The notes below the pieces were generated by a model. The model was not told where the DNA came from. It was given only the letters and a program-made list of their open reading frames with translations, and did not search any database. This document shows positions 29,463-38,400 of a stretch of DNA of 64,000 nucleotides, one piece after another. Source of the stretch: Paenibacillus xerothermodurans (GTDB taxonomy: Bacteria; Bacillota; Bacilli; Paenibacillales; NBRC-103111); the NCBI RefSeq assembly GCF_002220865.2, contig NZ_NHRJ02000001.1, positions 310,001 to 374,000 on the forward strand, written 5' to 3'. A program made the position numbers and the translations under genes. Within the stretch, counting starts at the first letter, position 1; each line of letters begins with the position of its first letter.

Positions 29463-30067
29463 ATCGTTCCTTTGAATATAACTTCTTTCAACGGACGACG
29501 GCTGGTCGGCACGTCCATGTCCCGAAGATTTGGCGGAAGCTGATCTTTATCGCCTGGGTAACCAAGCGCAATTACTACATGCAGCTCAAAAGAATCCGGC
29601 ACGTTTAACAGCCGTCGTGCTTTGTCGTGATCGAATCCGCCCATAGCCCGAGTGGTTAATCCAAGCAAGTTGGCCTGAAGCGCGATAGACCCCCAAGCGG
29701 TACCGGCGTCAAAGGAATGTGCTCCATTCAGATCTCCGTTCGGTCTACGCTTGTCCGAAGCCAGCAAAATTAGAACAGGCGCGTTGGCCGCCCAAGTGTT
29801 GTTGAATTCGTTGATAAACTGATGAAACACTGTCAGTTGTTCTTCCGTGTGTGCGTAAATAAACCGCCACGGTTGATCATTGTAGGACGAAGGAGCCCAG
29901 TGCCCCGCTTCCAGCACCGTGAACAAATCCTGTTCCGTTACTTTGCGATCGGACAGAGCGCGCGAAGACCAGCGGTTCAAGAACTGAGGGTTAACCGGGT
30001 ATTCCGATTTGCGGTGACCTGCCACTTCAGGTGCCACCTCGTTGACTGTGGAATTGACATTACTCAT
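29453..30067 (-). CDS. Nitroreductase-family FMN oxidoreductase
   Basis: The 204-residue protein has the FMN-binding start RWSSRALSDRKV, the substrate-site APSSYNDQPWRF and a C-terminal ALGYPGDKDQLP. It belongs to the NfsA/NfsB-like superfamily of NAD(P)H-dependent enzymes acting on nitro compounds or quinones; the physiological substrate cannot be read from sequence. It is a single-gene unit with its own promoter and terminator. Confidence 0.9.
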   Translation of the reverse strand: MSNVNSTVNEVAPEVAGHRKSEYPVNPQFLNRWSSRALSDRKVTEQDLFTVLEAGHWAPSSYNDQPWRFIYAHTEEQLTVFHQFINEFNNTWAANAPVLILLASDKRRPNGDLNGAHSFDAGTAWGSIALQANLLGLTTRAMGGFDHDKARRLLNVPDSFELHVVIALGYPGDKDQLPPNLRDMDVPTSRRPLKEVIFKGTMKP

Positions 30068-30105
30068 CTATGTATTCCCCTTCCCTAATTTCACTTACTT
30101 ATTTT

Positions 30106-30134
30106 AAAATAGCACATGATTTTATGTATATCAA
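30106..30134 (-). promoter_or_regulatory. Candidate promoter of the nitroreductase gene
   Basis: TTGATA and TATTTT are 17 nt apart in an AT-rich stretch just downstream of the S-layer gene terminator. Confidence 0.6.
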
Positions 30135-30155
30135 CCACTTTGGTGCGAGAACATC

Positions 30156-30179
30156 AAAAGAGTCCCCCTGTAGGGACTC
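30156..30179 (-). terminator. Terminator after the SLH protein gene
   Basis: Stem GAGTCCC/GGGACTC with a 6-nt loop and TTTT on the minus-strand side. Confidence 0.7.
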
Positions 30180-30237
30180 CAAGAAGAGCTGTCGAGACGC
30201 TATTTATGCATATCGTAATAAAGCAAAAATTGTTGTG

Positions 30238-32634
30238 CTAATAAACAGGATGAGCAGCCGGTTCTTGTAGTTCGGATCGCACTTGTAGAAATTTATAGAA
30301 GATGGTGGCCGCTTGTGCCCGGGTTACCTGTACGTTCGGAGAGAATTTGCCGCCCTCGAGCGACATGATGGAGAGTGCGTTAACTATAGCGATTGAGCCT
30401 TTGGTGGGAATGCCATCCACGTCGGTAGCCTTTAAGGTGAATAAGCCTTCCACCTGCGACAGCTGGCGGTAACCCAGGCCGCGTACGATCAAATCTGCGA
30501 TTTCAGCCCGACTCAGCGTGCCCTCCGGATAGAATGTGTCGGAAGAGCGGTCGATCAGCTTGCGGTCAATCGCATTTTCTATATACGCAAAGTACTTGGA
30601 GTTTTTAGCTACGTCGGCGAAGCTTGCTGTCCGCTCGGCATACAGTCCTGCGCCAACGGGATAGTAGCCGCCATTCAGCGCCGTGAGCAGCATTTTGATC
30701 ATTTCGCCGCGCGTGATCAAACCATCCGGCTGCACCTTGCCGTCGATCACGTCCAAAGCTTGATAATCCAGCATCAACCTCAAGGCCTCTTCAGCCCAAT
30801 GCCCCTGAATGTCCGTTGGTTCTGCCGTCACAGGCTGCACTACTGCATTGGTGTCCCTGTGCTTCCATTGGCCTGTTACCGCATCCAGGTAAATCGGCTC
30901 AAACAACTGGGCCTTGGGCTTCAGATTGTAAGCCAGCTTCGTCTCCGGCTTCTCGGCCTGAGCATCGTGCTTTATCTCTCCTGCAGCTACCATCGTGTTA
31001 TATTTTTCAACCGGCAGGGCCATCGCCATACCTTTATAATTTAAGCTGCCTTTGTGAACTGTAATATACTGCAGTTCGATATCATACAGCGACAACAATG
31101 TCTCCTTAGCCTGCTCAGCGGTGATCGTCTGCGGCCGTGCCGAAGGATACCTGGTAGGCGTCACATTACTGTGATACTCCACAATATCGCCGGTTTTTCT
31201 GTCCAAATTGATGTTGGCCGACTCATATTCAGTGTATACCCCGTTAACGATACGCCTGAAATTAAAGCCGATATTAGTCATTTGCTGCATCACAGGCATC
31301 GAAGCGGAGTCCGCCTCAGGCTGCAGCCACAGTTCGTGAGCATAAGTGGGAAGCAGATTTTTAACATACTCTGTCGCTTTGTCCTTCAACTGATCACGGC
31401 TTAGCATCTCCTTGCCCGGCTCGGTGCCTTCGCTCGATCGTAAAGGGCGATAATCCTGCCTGGTATAACGCAGCACCGCTCCGCTGTTGCTGTCGACTGA
31501 AGCGTGAATGTTAGGGTGGTTATTGGCAGCCCCGGCAGCGGTTGACCAACTTAGTTCCCATTGGCTGGATGCGGTACCGGTACGCGGATCAATATTTTCC
31601 TGATACGACGCATTCTCAAGCTTGGCGTCCGCTGGAAGCGGGAGCTTTTGTTTCACCAGATCAGCAGCCTGCTCCTTGGTCAGCTTCAGCGGCTCCTTCG
31701 GCACCTCCGTTAACGGCCGTTCACTGACCAGGGTCATGGCCGGCACCGACTCTTTAGGTATACCCGAGGGGAGCAAGGCTGCACCGGTGTGGGCATCCAA
31801 CATAAAGGCATCCATCTGGTAAGAGAGAAGGGGTTCAGATGTGCCTGAACCAGCCGGCGGCAGCAAGTACTGCAAACGTACTTCGGCGAGCTTTTTGAAC
31901 TGTTCGGCCGCTTGTTCCGTACTAATTGGCTTGTCGGGCGGCACGAAGCTGATAGCCGAGTTCCAATCCACATTATAGGAGTTAATCTTACCTTCCCCAT
32001 CCACGGTAACATGAATTGAATTTTGCGGAAACACAATATTGTTAGCGGTTCTTGCAAAACGAAATGTATATTGCGCGTTGCCCGCGAGAGGCTTGCGGTT
32101 GTGATGACCGGCTTCCTTGTAATATGTTAGATGTTCTTTTTTGTCAGGATTCAGCTTGGCAATGTAATCCCAGGCGATCTGCTTCGCTTGTGCCTGGTCC
32201 ACTTTCGGCGGAAAAACAGGTTTTTTGCCGGGATCGTTTTCGTGTATATAGTGGGAGAGCAGCTGCCCGGAATCGGAATCCACCGACACGCTGATGTTGC
32301 CATAATGCCGCTTATCATCCTGTTTGGTGAAGGATAAGTGCCAAGATCCTCTGCTGCCGCGCGAGCCATATTTATCTGTGTGATAATTGACTCCCTGCAA
32401 AGCATAGTCTCCCGGAACCGTAACATATTGTTTTGCCAGTTCTATCGCTTGCTCACGGCTGATTCTCGTATCTGCCGGTGGTGGTGCCTCCTCGCTAGCA
32501 GCGGGTGCTTTTGATGGAACTGACATACTTGCCGCTGGCAACGAGCTGACAGCTCCCGGTGTCACAGCTGCAACCGGAGTGGTGGAACCGAACAACAGTA
32601 CCGTAGTGATGCACGTAATCCCTGCTTTCTTCAT
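30238..32634 (-). CDS. Secreted YcdB/YcdC-repeat protein with three S-layer homology domains
   Basis: The 798-residue protein has a signal peptide (residues 1-26) and a Pro/Ala-rich spacer. Several PepSY-like YcdB/YcdC repeats follow (about 56-135, 140-225, 325-405, 420-505), with recurring motifs such as SVDSDSGQLLSHY and SVDSNSGAVLRYT. Three SLH domains end the protein (about 610-660, 675-730, 740-790), with ITRGEMIKML, LSRAEIADLI and VTRAQAATIF. SLH domains bind pyruvylated wall polymer. The repeats may inhibit or chaperone a protease; the exact role is unknown. It is monocistronic. Confidence 0.9.
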   Translation of the reverse strand: MKKAGITCITTVLLFGSTTPVAAVTPGAVSSLPAASMSVPSKAPAASEEAPPPADTRISREQAIELAKQYVTVPGDYALQGVNYHTDKYGSRGSRGSWHLSFTKQDDKRHYGNISVSVDSDSGQLLSHYIHENDPGKKPVFPPKVDQAQAKQIAWDYIAKLNPDKKEHLTYYKEAGHHNRKPLAGNAQYTFRFARTANNIVFPQNSIHVTVDGEGKINSYNVDWNSAISFVPPDKPISTEQAAEQFKKLAEVRLQYLLPPAGSGTSEPLLSYQMDAFMLDAHTGAALLPSGIPKESVPAMTLVSERPLTEVPKEPLKLTKEQAADLVKQKLPLPADAKLENASYQENIDPRTGTASSQWELSWSTAAGAANNHPNIHASVDSNSGAVLRYTRQDYRPLRSSEGTEPGKEMLSRDQLKDKATEYVKNLLPTYAHELWLQPEADSASMPVMQQMTNIGFNFRRIVNGVYTEYESANINLDRKTGDIVEYHSNVTPTRYPSARPQTITAEQAKETLLSLYDIELQYITVHKGSLNYKGMAMALPVEKYNTMVAAGEIKHDAQAEKPETKLAYNLKPKAQLFEPIYLDAVTGQWKHRDTNAVVQPVTAEPTDIQGHWAEEALRLMLDYQALDVIDGKVQPDGLITRGEMIKMLLTALNGGYYPVGAGLYAERTASFADVAKNSKYFAYIENAIDRKLIDRSSDTFYPEGTLSRAEIADLIVRGLGYRQLSQVEGLFTLKATDVDGIPTKGSIAIVNALSIMSLEGGKFSPNVQVTRAQAATIFYKFLQVRSELQEPAAHPVY

Positions 32635-32842
32635 AGCTGGCGACTCCTTTCTCTACGACCAGAATGGCCAATCATCGCATATAACGCTTTCATGATGGAA
32701 AATGTTGCACACATCGGGAGGCATTCAGGAGGAGGTGGTAACTTTTAATATGAACCAAGTCGAACGAACATTCCCTTTGCAAAATTTGTTATACTTGAAT
32801 ATTGGTAACGACAAACCGATTAACCACGAGGAGCGGATCATT

Positions 32843-33049
32843 ATGGGATTTATGTTAGACAAAATCGAAACAAAAATTGAATTTTTTGAGGCCTACGACT
32901 TGACAGCGCTGGAAAAGCAGATCGACGACCAGATCGAAAATAATAAAGCACTGCTATTGGATGTACATTCGATCAGTCATCATGTGACATTTCACCCGGT
33001 GCACAACAGGATGTTGTACAGTGCGGTGGTGCATTTTAAAGCTAAATAA
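32843..33049 (+). CDS. yrzA: DUF2536 family protein (YrzA type)
   Basis: The 68-residue protein MGFMLDKIETKIEFFEAYDL continues with a helix rich in Glu/Lys and ends NRMLYSAVVHFKAK, closely like B. subtilis YrzA. Function is unknown. ATG 32843 has GAGGAG 9 nt upstream. The frame stays open upstream to ATG 32750, itself preceded by GGAGGAGGTGG, so a 31-residue extension is possible. It ends at a bidirectional terminator. Confidence 0.88.
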   Translation: MGFMLDKIETKIEFFEAYDLTALEKQIDDQIENNKALLLDVHSISHHVTFHPVHNRMLYSAVVHFKAK

Positions 33050-33050
33050 A

Positions 33051-33085
33051 AAAAGACAAACGACCGCTGCATGGCGGTCGTTTGT
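33051..33085. terminator. Bidirectional terminator
   Basis: Perfect AAACGACCGC/GCGGTCGTTT stem with T-rich tails on both sides. It serves the plus-strand DUF2536 gene and the minus-strand DUF350 operon. Confidence 0.9.
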
Positions 33086-33127
33086 TGTTGGTTAATCGAA
33101 GTAAGTAAGAGACATTGACGGCGGAAG

Positions 33128-33559
33128 TTAGTAGCTGATCAACGATGCCATCAAAATGCCGGAAACCACACTTAAGCAGAATGAGAAGAAACCGACGGCG
33201 ACATTTCCTTTTGGAATTTCATCCAACACCTTGAAAGGGGTGAGCAGTTCGAACAGATAAAACACGAGAATCTGAAAAGCAATACCGAGAAGCCCCCAAA
33301 TAAGCAAATCGATAAGTCCTAACGAATGAAACACAGCCGAGGCCAGCACCAGCACCTGCCCAAATATTTTTCCGCCCAAATCATAAGCTGCGGCACGGGC
33401 CGCCCTGACTTTAACCGGGTCCTCGGCACTACCGTCGCGGATTAACTTAAATTCGCTGTACGGCGTGGTGAAGATGAAAAATAAAATACCGACGCCGAGC
33501 AGCGGTACCGTCACCCCCACATAAATCAAAAAATTGACAATCGAGCTCCACTGCGACAC
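33128..33559 (-). CDS. DUF350 (YjfL-type) membrane protein
   Basis: The 143-residue protein has four hydrophobic segments (about 8-31, 58-80, 83-105, 118-142) and is built like the YjfL/UPF0719 DUF350 family. Start GTG 33559 follows GAGGGAGG. It is the last gene of the cluster with the ATP-grasp enzyme and lipoprotein. DUF350 proteins recurrently accompany YjfC-type enzymes; no biochemical role is established. Confidence 0.88.
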   Translation of the reverse strand: MSQWSSIVNFLIYVGVTVPLLGVGILFFIFTTPYSEFKLIRDGSAEDPVKVRAARAAAYDLGGKIFGQVLVLASAVFHSLGLIDLLIWGLLGIAFQILVFYLFELLTPFKVLDEIPKGNVAVGFFSFCLSVVSGILMASLISY

Positions 33560-33625
33560 TCCGTCTTCCTCCCTCTTTTTGCTCGGTGACCCAAGCGTGT
33601 CTTTTGCTTGAACTTATGGCATTAC

Positions 33626-34909
33626 CTAGGCGAATCCCACTGGCAAATAGTAAGATAGATTGCTTGTGATATGCCCGCCCACCCGCGGGATGACGGCGGA
33701 CGGCCTGCCGCCGATGACAAAGCAGCCCCATAGCAGGCGTCCGTTCACCGGTCCCTTCAAAGTTTCCACCTCAACGGCAGGAAGCTCTGTGTACCGCTGA
33801 TAGATCATTGGCTGCTCTATGTACTCATGCTCGCTGCTCTGGTCCAGCGTCGTTCCATCCGCATTATAAATGGTGACCCCGCTTCCTTCCCGCCCAAAAA
33901 TCGGCTTCACTACGTAGGCGGAGCTGTTGGCGCCGGCACTGAAGCGGTTTTCCAAATACGTAGGCAGCATATGCCTCTCGATGATACCATGCTCCTCTTC
34001 CGAGTAAAATTGCCCAGTCTCATGCAGATTCCAGATGAGTGCCTGCAGCGCTTTGGTCTGGGCCAGAAATCCCGACGGCGGATTAATCAGGGCCAGCTTG
34101 TGTTCCGACACAAGGCGAAGCACATGCTCGCCTGTCGGATAACCGTCGTCATCATGGTCCTCGGCCAATTTCTCTAAAGCATGCAGCCGATACAGCAGCT
34201 CTACCGGCCGCAGCGATTCCGCTTCATTCATCGCCCATAAACGCTCCCCATGCACTCGCAGCTGTGACAGCGGGGTGAATACCGCGCCCGACACCCCTGA
34301 ATGCTGCAGCAAATACCGGGTGGTGCCCGCATCCTCCTCATGCCAATCCAGTGCGCTGAAATGGACGGACTCCACGGAGTAGCCTGCTTGGCGGTAAGTG
34401 TTGATGGCTTTAGAGAATGCTGCTCCGATCATATCCGTGCACCCACTGTTCGGGTCATCGACGTTATAGGCGTCACATACACGGCCGTTAACGTGGAACG
34501 CTTCGACGATACCTGTGGGCGTGTCGCTGTTGAACTCAAGCATTTTTATCTCGCCGCCGCGGACTGAAAAATCAAACCGCCCTATTACCGTCGGCAGCAG
34601 TGAGTCGAACCCGACGCGGACAGCACCGAATGACTCCCTCGGCAGCCCCAGCTCCGCCAGCAGAGCTTCATCAGCGTCCCTCAAAATTCTCACAGTGCGA
34701 GCGTAAATGCCCGTCAACCCTTCCGCCGCTTGCAGCATTCGATGGTGCAGCTCCCGATCCATGCGATGAAGACCTGCCAGCGCGTACTCTTCACCATACA
34801 TGCAATCCCAAGTAAATACTCCTTCCCGCCGAAGCGGTCCATAAATGGCCTCTCGCCGTTCTGCGTAGCACATTTCACATGACCCTCCGGCCGCTTGTTT
34901 CCATGGCAC
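33626..34909 (-). CDS. Glutathionylspermidine synthase-like ATP-grasp amidoligase (YjfC/YgiC type)
   Basis: The 427-residue protein matches the GSP_synth family: EIKMLEFNSDTPTGIVEA in the pre-ATP-grasp part, ALINPPSGFLAQTKAL, then VVKPIFGREGSGVTI for nucleotide binding and a C-terminal GHITSNLSYYLPVGF. It lacks the N-terminal amidase domain of true Gsp, so it is a ligase only; the substrates are unknown. GTG 34909 follows GGAGGAGG at 7 nt; ATG 34873, after a second GGAGG, is an alternative. It is flanked by a Gly/Ser-rich lipoprotein gene and DUF350, as in the E. coli yjf and ygiBC loci. Confidence 0.9.
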   Translation of the reverse strand: MPWKQAAGGSCEMCYAERREAIYGPLRREGVFTWDCMYGEEYALAGLHRMDRELHHRMLQAAEGLTGIYARTVRILRDADEALLAELGLPRESFGAVRVGFDSLLPTVIGRFDFSVRGGEIKMLEFNSDTPTGIVEAFHVNGRVCDAYNVDDPNSGCTDMIGAAFSKAINTYRQAGYSVESVHFSALDWHEEDAGTTRYLLQHSGVSGAVFTPLSQLRVHGERLWAMNEAESLRPVELLYRLHALEKLAEDHDDDGYPTGEHVLRLVSEHKLALINPPSGFLAQTKALQALIWNLHETGQFYSEEEHGIIERHMLPTYLENRFSAGANSSAYVVKPIFGREGSGVTIYNADGTTLDQSSEHEYIEQPMIYQRYTELPAVEVETLKGPVNGRLLWGCFVIGGRPSAVIPRVGGHITSNLSYYLPVGFA

Positions 34910-34929
34910 CAGTCCGCCTCCTCCAATCT

Positions 34930-35232
34930 CTAGCTTGAGCTTGATTTACTGCCGCTCCCGATGCCACCGTGTGGGGCAGAACCGCGTGAAATACCGGATG
35001 AATCGAACGAACCGCTGGAAGGCTTAGCGTTGGAGATGGAGGATCCCCCGCCATAATATCTATACGACGACGAGCTGCTTCCGCTCCCGCTATTATCACA
35101 GTAACCGTCCTGATTCGCATCTACGCAATCGGTGTTAGCCTGTTTGCTGGAGCAACCAGGCGCAACTATCAGTGCAGTGGCCACGAACAGGGACACCACT
35201 TTATTGGTTGTAATATGCTTTTTTTGTTCCAA
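34930..35232 (-). CDS. Small Gly/Ser-rich putative lipoprotein
   Basis: The 100-residue protein has a basic N-terminus, a hydrophobic segment and a cysteine in LIVAPGCSSK that could be lipidated, although APGC is not an ideal lipobox. The mature part has CVDANQDGYCDN, a short acidic Cys pair resembling a calcium-binding loop, then a Ser/Gly-rich tail. Start TTG 35232 follows AGGAGGAAG. It sits where E. coli has DUF1190 lipoproteins YjfM/YgiB, but sequence similarity is too low to assign. Confidence 0.75.
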   Translation of the reverse strand: MEQKKHITTNKVVSLFVATALIVAPGCSSKQANTDCVDANQDGYCDNSGSGSSSSSYRYYGGGSSISNAKPSSGSFDSSGISRGSAPHGGIGSGSKSSSS

Positions 35233-35257
35233 ATCGTCTTCCTCCTATCCGTGCTGC

Positions 35258-35722
35258 CTACAAGGATGCGGCGTTATCCGCCACCACAGCGTAAAAGACA
35301 TACGTTTCACGGTCCTCATCAATTTCCGTGGATGTGCGGTACCATTCCTGCCTGTCAACATACAAGTAATTCGCTTGCAAATACAGCATCGCTTCCAGAC
35401 TGTCGCGGAAGGTGTACGTCTGTACCAAACGATAATCCGCGCCGAAGTCCTTAAATTCACGCAGTTCCATATGCAGGCCCTTCGGCAGCCTGGAATCCGG
35501 CTTTTGCCAATGCATGACGCGCTCGTCCTCAGCCGGCTGAACATAAATCACGTAACAGTCATCCTCTACAGCACAGGATGTTTTCTCATACACGGTGCCG
35601 TTTTTAACGTAGTAATCACATGCAAACCGCAGCGCCACTTCATCCCGAGCGATGCGGTTGTAATAATACAGCAGCGGATACTCGCCGCTTTCCTTGTACA
35701 AGCGATATTCTAAACTTTCCAC
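35258..35722 (-). CDS. Uncharacterised 154-residue protein, first gene of the DUF350/ATP-grasp cluster
   Basis: I do not recognise this protein. It is cytoplasmic in appearance (no signal or membrane segment), mixed alpha/beta, and rich in aromatic residues (YPLLYYYNR, CDYYVKNGTVY). I place the start at GTG 35722 because GGAGAGGAGC lies just before it; a longer frame exists upstream without a ribosome binding site. It is 25 nt from the lipoprotein gene and so likely co-transcribed with it, the ATP-grasp ligase and DUF350. Confidence 0.75.
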   Translation of the reverse strand: MESLEYRLYKESGEYPLLYYYNRIARDEVALRFACDYYVKNGTVYEKTSCAVEDDCYVIYVQPAEDERVMHWQKPDSRLPKGLHMELREFKDFGADYRLVQTYTFRDSLEAMLYLQANYLYVDRQEWYRTSTEIDEDRETYVFYAVVADNAASL

Positions 35723-35907
35723 CGTCAAAGCTCCTCTCCGCCAGTACACGACCGTTATTTCCTTTTTATTGGTATATAAAAGTCGTAATGTAATACGCTG
35801 CGAGCTCAAAAAAGGTTTGCAGGCCATAATACCCATTTTTCTAGCTGCATCAAATTGGAACTATGCACCCGTGACGCAATAGCGGCTATCTGCGCTGCAA
35901 GCCACAA

Positions 35908-35931
35908 ACCCAGCCACAGCTGTGGCTGGGT
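35908..35931 (-). terminator. Perfect 24-nt palindrome after the ABC importer operon
   Basis: ACCCAGCCACAG followed by its exact reverse complement, about 57 nt past the last importer gene. Only three T follow, so it may be a weak terminator or a DNA-binding site. Confidence 0.5.
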
Positions 35932-35987
35932 CGCACATGAATATATGTGTCTGCCTTGCGTGGACCAAATTACACCTGTCCGGCGGT

Positions 35988-36596
35988 TTACGGTATGTCC
36001 GGAGTGAAACTCAGCACTCTGCTGCATACCCGTTCGAGGAGATAGCGTTCGTGGCTGATCACAAGTACTCCCATGTTCCTCTGCTTTGCGATGTTTAATA
36101 GTGCATGCCAAAGCTGCGCTTGTGTGATCGCGTCCAGCATGGTTGTCATTTCATCTGCGATCAGGAAGCGGGTATCGGGGCCTAAAGCTCGGACCACGCA
36201 AACCCGCTGAAGCTCCCCGCCCGATAATTCATTCGGCCATCTGTCGAGCCAACTGGCTTCAATGCCGAACGCAGCAAGCAACGCGTGATCCGGCGCATAA
36301 CCCTCCCTCAAAGTACGCCGCATGGTCCACCGCGGATTCACTGCCTTCTCCGGATGCTGGAGCACGAGTTGGACCGGATGATATCCCTTTGTCGGAAGCG
36401 GCATGCCGTCTAACGTGACACGCCCTTCGACTGGCTGCGAGTAACCAGCGAGCAGCCGTCCCAGGGTTGACTTGCCGCAGCCGCTCGGCCCGACGAGTCC
36501 AACGACTTCGCCTGCCTCCAATTCGATATCCATGCCCCGAAACAACCATTCACCCTTTCCGTAGTGATACGCTAAGCCGCTCCCTTTAAGACGCAT
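35988..36596 (-). CDS. ABC importer ATPase, OppF/NikE/CntF-like, short form
   Basis: The 202-residue ATPase has Walker A GPSGCGKST, Q-loop QLVLQHPEKAVNPRW, signature LSGGELQRV, Walker B FLIADEMT and the switch His in VISHERYLL. It ends soon after the nucleotide domain and lacks the C-terminal extension of most Opp/Dpp ATPases, as NikE/CntF proteins do to some extent. Its start overlaps the preceding ATPase gene by 11 nt. Confidence 0.88.
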   Translation of the reverse strand: MRLKGSGLAYHYGKGEWLFRGMDIELEAGEVVGLVGPSGCGKSTLGRLLAGYSQPVEGRVTLDGMPLPTKGYHPVQLVLQHPEKAVNPRWTMRRTLREGYAPDHALLAAFGIEASWLDRWPNELSGGELQRVCVVRALGPDTRFLIADEMTTMLDAITQAQLWHALLNIAKQRNMGVLVISHERYLLERVCSRVLSFTPDIP

Positions 36597-37503
36597 GAAT
36601 GCACCTCACCAAACCCCCGCGCAGTTCTCTTGCCTCCGGCTTTGCTGTGGAACAATCCGCGGTCGCTGATAGACACCGGGGCGCGAAGGCACAGCCTGTA
36701 TGCGCCGCACCGTAGCGCGGCTGTGCACCGGGGATCGGGATGAACCCATTTTGTGGTAATGCTTGCCATAGCGCTCTAGTGTAAGGATGCCGAAGCCGGT
36801 CACCTTCGTTAGTAAATTCCTCAGACCTGGCGACCTCCACGGTAACGCCCGCATACATAACTGCGACACGGTCGGCAACGGTTAGAGCCGATGCGATGTC
36901 GTGCGTGATCAGCATCACGCCACACCCTTGGTCGGCCAGCTCTCGGAATCGTCCCAAGGCTGCCTTGATCACCGCAGGATCTAAGCCCGGAGTCGGCTCA
37001 TCGGCGATCACCAGCCGTGCACCGCTGATCGAAGCCGTAGAAACGAGCACACGTCGTGCCATCCCCCCGGACAGTTGAAACGGAAAAAACCGTTCCACCG
37101 CTTTGGCTAGCCGGTAACGGGCGAAAATCTGCCGTTGAGCAGCTGCTGCGTCACCGCTTTTTACCGCATACCGCACCTGCTGTCCTACCCTCATCAGCGG
37201 GTCCAAGTATTGCACGGATTGCGGGACCAGTGCAATTTCACGCCCTCGCAGCTCGGCCTGTCTGGCGGGCGTAAGCTCGACTCCATCGAAGAACATTCTG
37301 CCCGAGAACCGCGCATTTGCCGGAAGAATACCGAGTATGGCGTGCGCCAGCACACTTTTTCCTGATCCGCTCGAGCCAAGAACCGCGACAACTTCGCCTG
37401 CGTTGACATTAAGCTGCAGCCCGTGAATCACTTGCATCGTGCTGCGTCGAAGTGCGCTGCTGTAGTGCATGAATTCAACCGATAAACCGTCTATCACCAA
37501 CAT
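36586..37503 (-). CDS. ABC importer ATPase, OppD/NikD/CntD-like
   Basis: The 305-residue ATPase has Walker A GSSGSGKSV, Q-loop LVPQSVQYLDPLM, signature LSGGMARRV, Walker B LVIADEPTPGLD and the oligopeptide/dipeptide C-terminal extension with HPYTRALWQALP. Four cysteines in the tail (CAFAPRC, then two more) form the cluster seen in Opp/Dpp ATPases. It works with the shorter second ATPase as a heterodimer. Confidence 0.92.
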   Translation of the reverse strand: MLVIDGLSVEFMHYSSALRRSTMQVIHGLQLNVNAGEVVAVLGSSGSGKSVLAHAILGILPANARFSGRMFFDGVELTPARQAELRGREIALVPQSVQYLDPLMRVGQQVRYAVKSGDAAAAQRQIFARYRLAKAVERFFPFQLSGGMARRVLVSTASISGARLVIADEPTPGLDPAVIKAALGRFRELADQGCGVMLITHDIASALTVADRVAVMYAGVTVEVARSEEFTNEGDRLRHPYTRALWQALPQNGFIPIPGAQPRYGAAHTGCAFAPRCLSATADCSTAKPEARELRGGLVRCIHAS

Positions 37504-37542
37504 CTATAGTTGCCCTCCTGTACCTGGTTGTTAGCAGTTGCG

Positions 37543-38400
37543 CTATTCGTGTGCACGGCGTGGATCGACGAGCAGCCGGAGATGCTCGCCAAGGCGCCCG
37601 AAGCATCTTACCAGCAGCAGTAAACAAAGTCCCGGAAACAGGGCGAGCCACCACATTCCTGTCGACAGATAGCGCATAGACTCGGATAAAATAATACCGA
37701 TAGCGGGCTCGTGAGGTGACAGCCCCATGCCAACAAAAGTAACGGCAGCCTCATGCAGAATGGCGTGCGGGATAATAAGCATCAGCCCGACAAGCAGCTG
37801 TGGCGCGAGATGCGGCAAAATGTGGCGCGTGCCGATCCAAAAACGCGATTTTCCCAATCGGCGGGAGACTTGCACGAATTCGGCTGAACGCAGATGCAGC
37901 ACTTCAGCTCTAATAAGCCTGGAGAGACTCGGCCAATGAGTCAGCGCGACTCCGACGATAACGCCTTTTGCGCCACCACCAAGCACGAACGCGATTAAAA
38001 TTAAGGTCACCAGATGGGGAACGCTCAGGAATAAGTCAATGCACCACGTGATGATGCGGTCCGCCAAACTGCCCATGGTCGCTGCGAGTAATCCCAATAC
38101 GGCGGCGATCATGGCACTTACCGCGCCGGCCAGGATTCCTACCTTCAAGCTCAACACCAGACCCTTGAGCGTTCTCGTCAGCATATCACGGCCCAGCCAA
38201 TCCGTGCCGAACGGGTGCTGCAGCGATGGCGGAAGATTGCGGAGTGCAAGCTGGGTGGCAAGATTGTCCGGGCTGAGCAGCGCCGCACCTGCCCAGGCAG
38301 CAATCAGCGCCAGCCCGGCAGCGCTTGCAGATAACCACATCCGATGCCTGCCGTACAACTGGGCCGTAATAAACGGATGTGGTCGGGGCGTTCGGCTCAT
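37543..38400 (-). CDS. ABC importer permease, OppC/NikC/CntC-like
   Basis: The 285-residue protein has about five or six membrane segments and the permease loop EVLHLRSAEFVQVSRRLGKS that contacts the ATPase. FGTDWLGRDMLTR is typical of OppC/NikC. It overlaps the preceding permease gene as ATGA. Confidence 0.92.
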   Translation of the reverse strand: MSRTPRPHPFITAQLYGRHRMWLSASAAGLALIAAWAGAALLSPDNLATQLALRNLPPSLQHPFGTDWLGRDMLTRTLKGLVLSLKVGILAGAVSAMIAAVLGLLAATMGSLADRIITWCIDLFLSVPHLVTLILIAFVLGGGAKGVIVGVALTHWPSLSRLIRAEVLHLRSAEFVQVSRRLGKSRFWIGTRHILPHLAPQLLVGLMLIIPHAILHEAAVTFVGMGLSPHEPAIGIILSESMRYLSTGMWWLALFPGLCLLLLVRCFGRLGEHLRLLVDPRRAHE

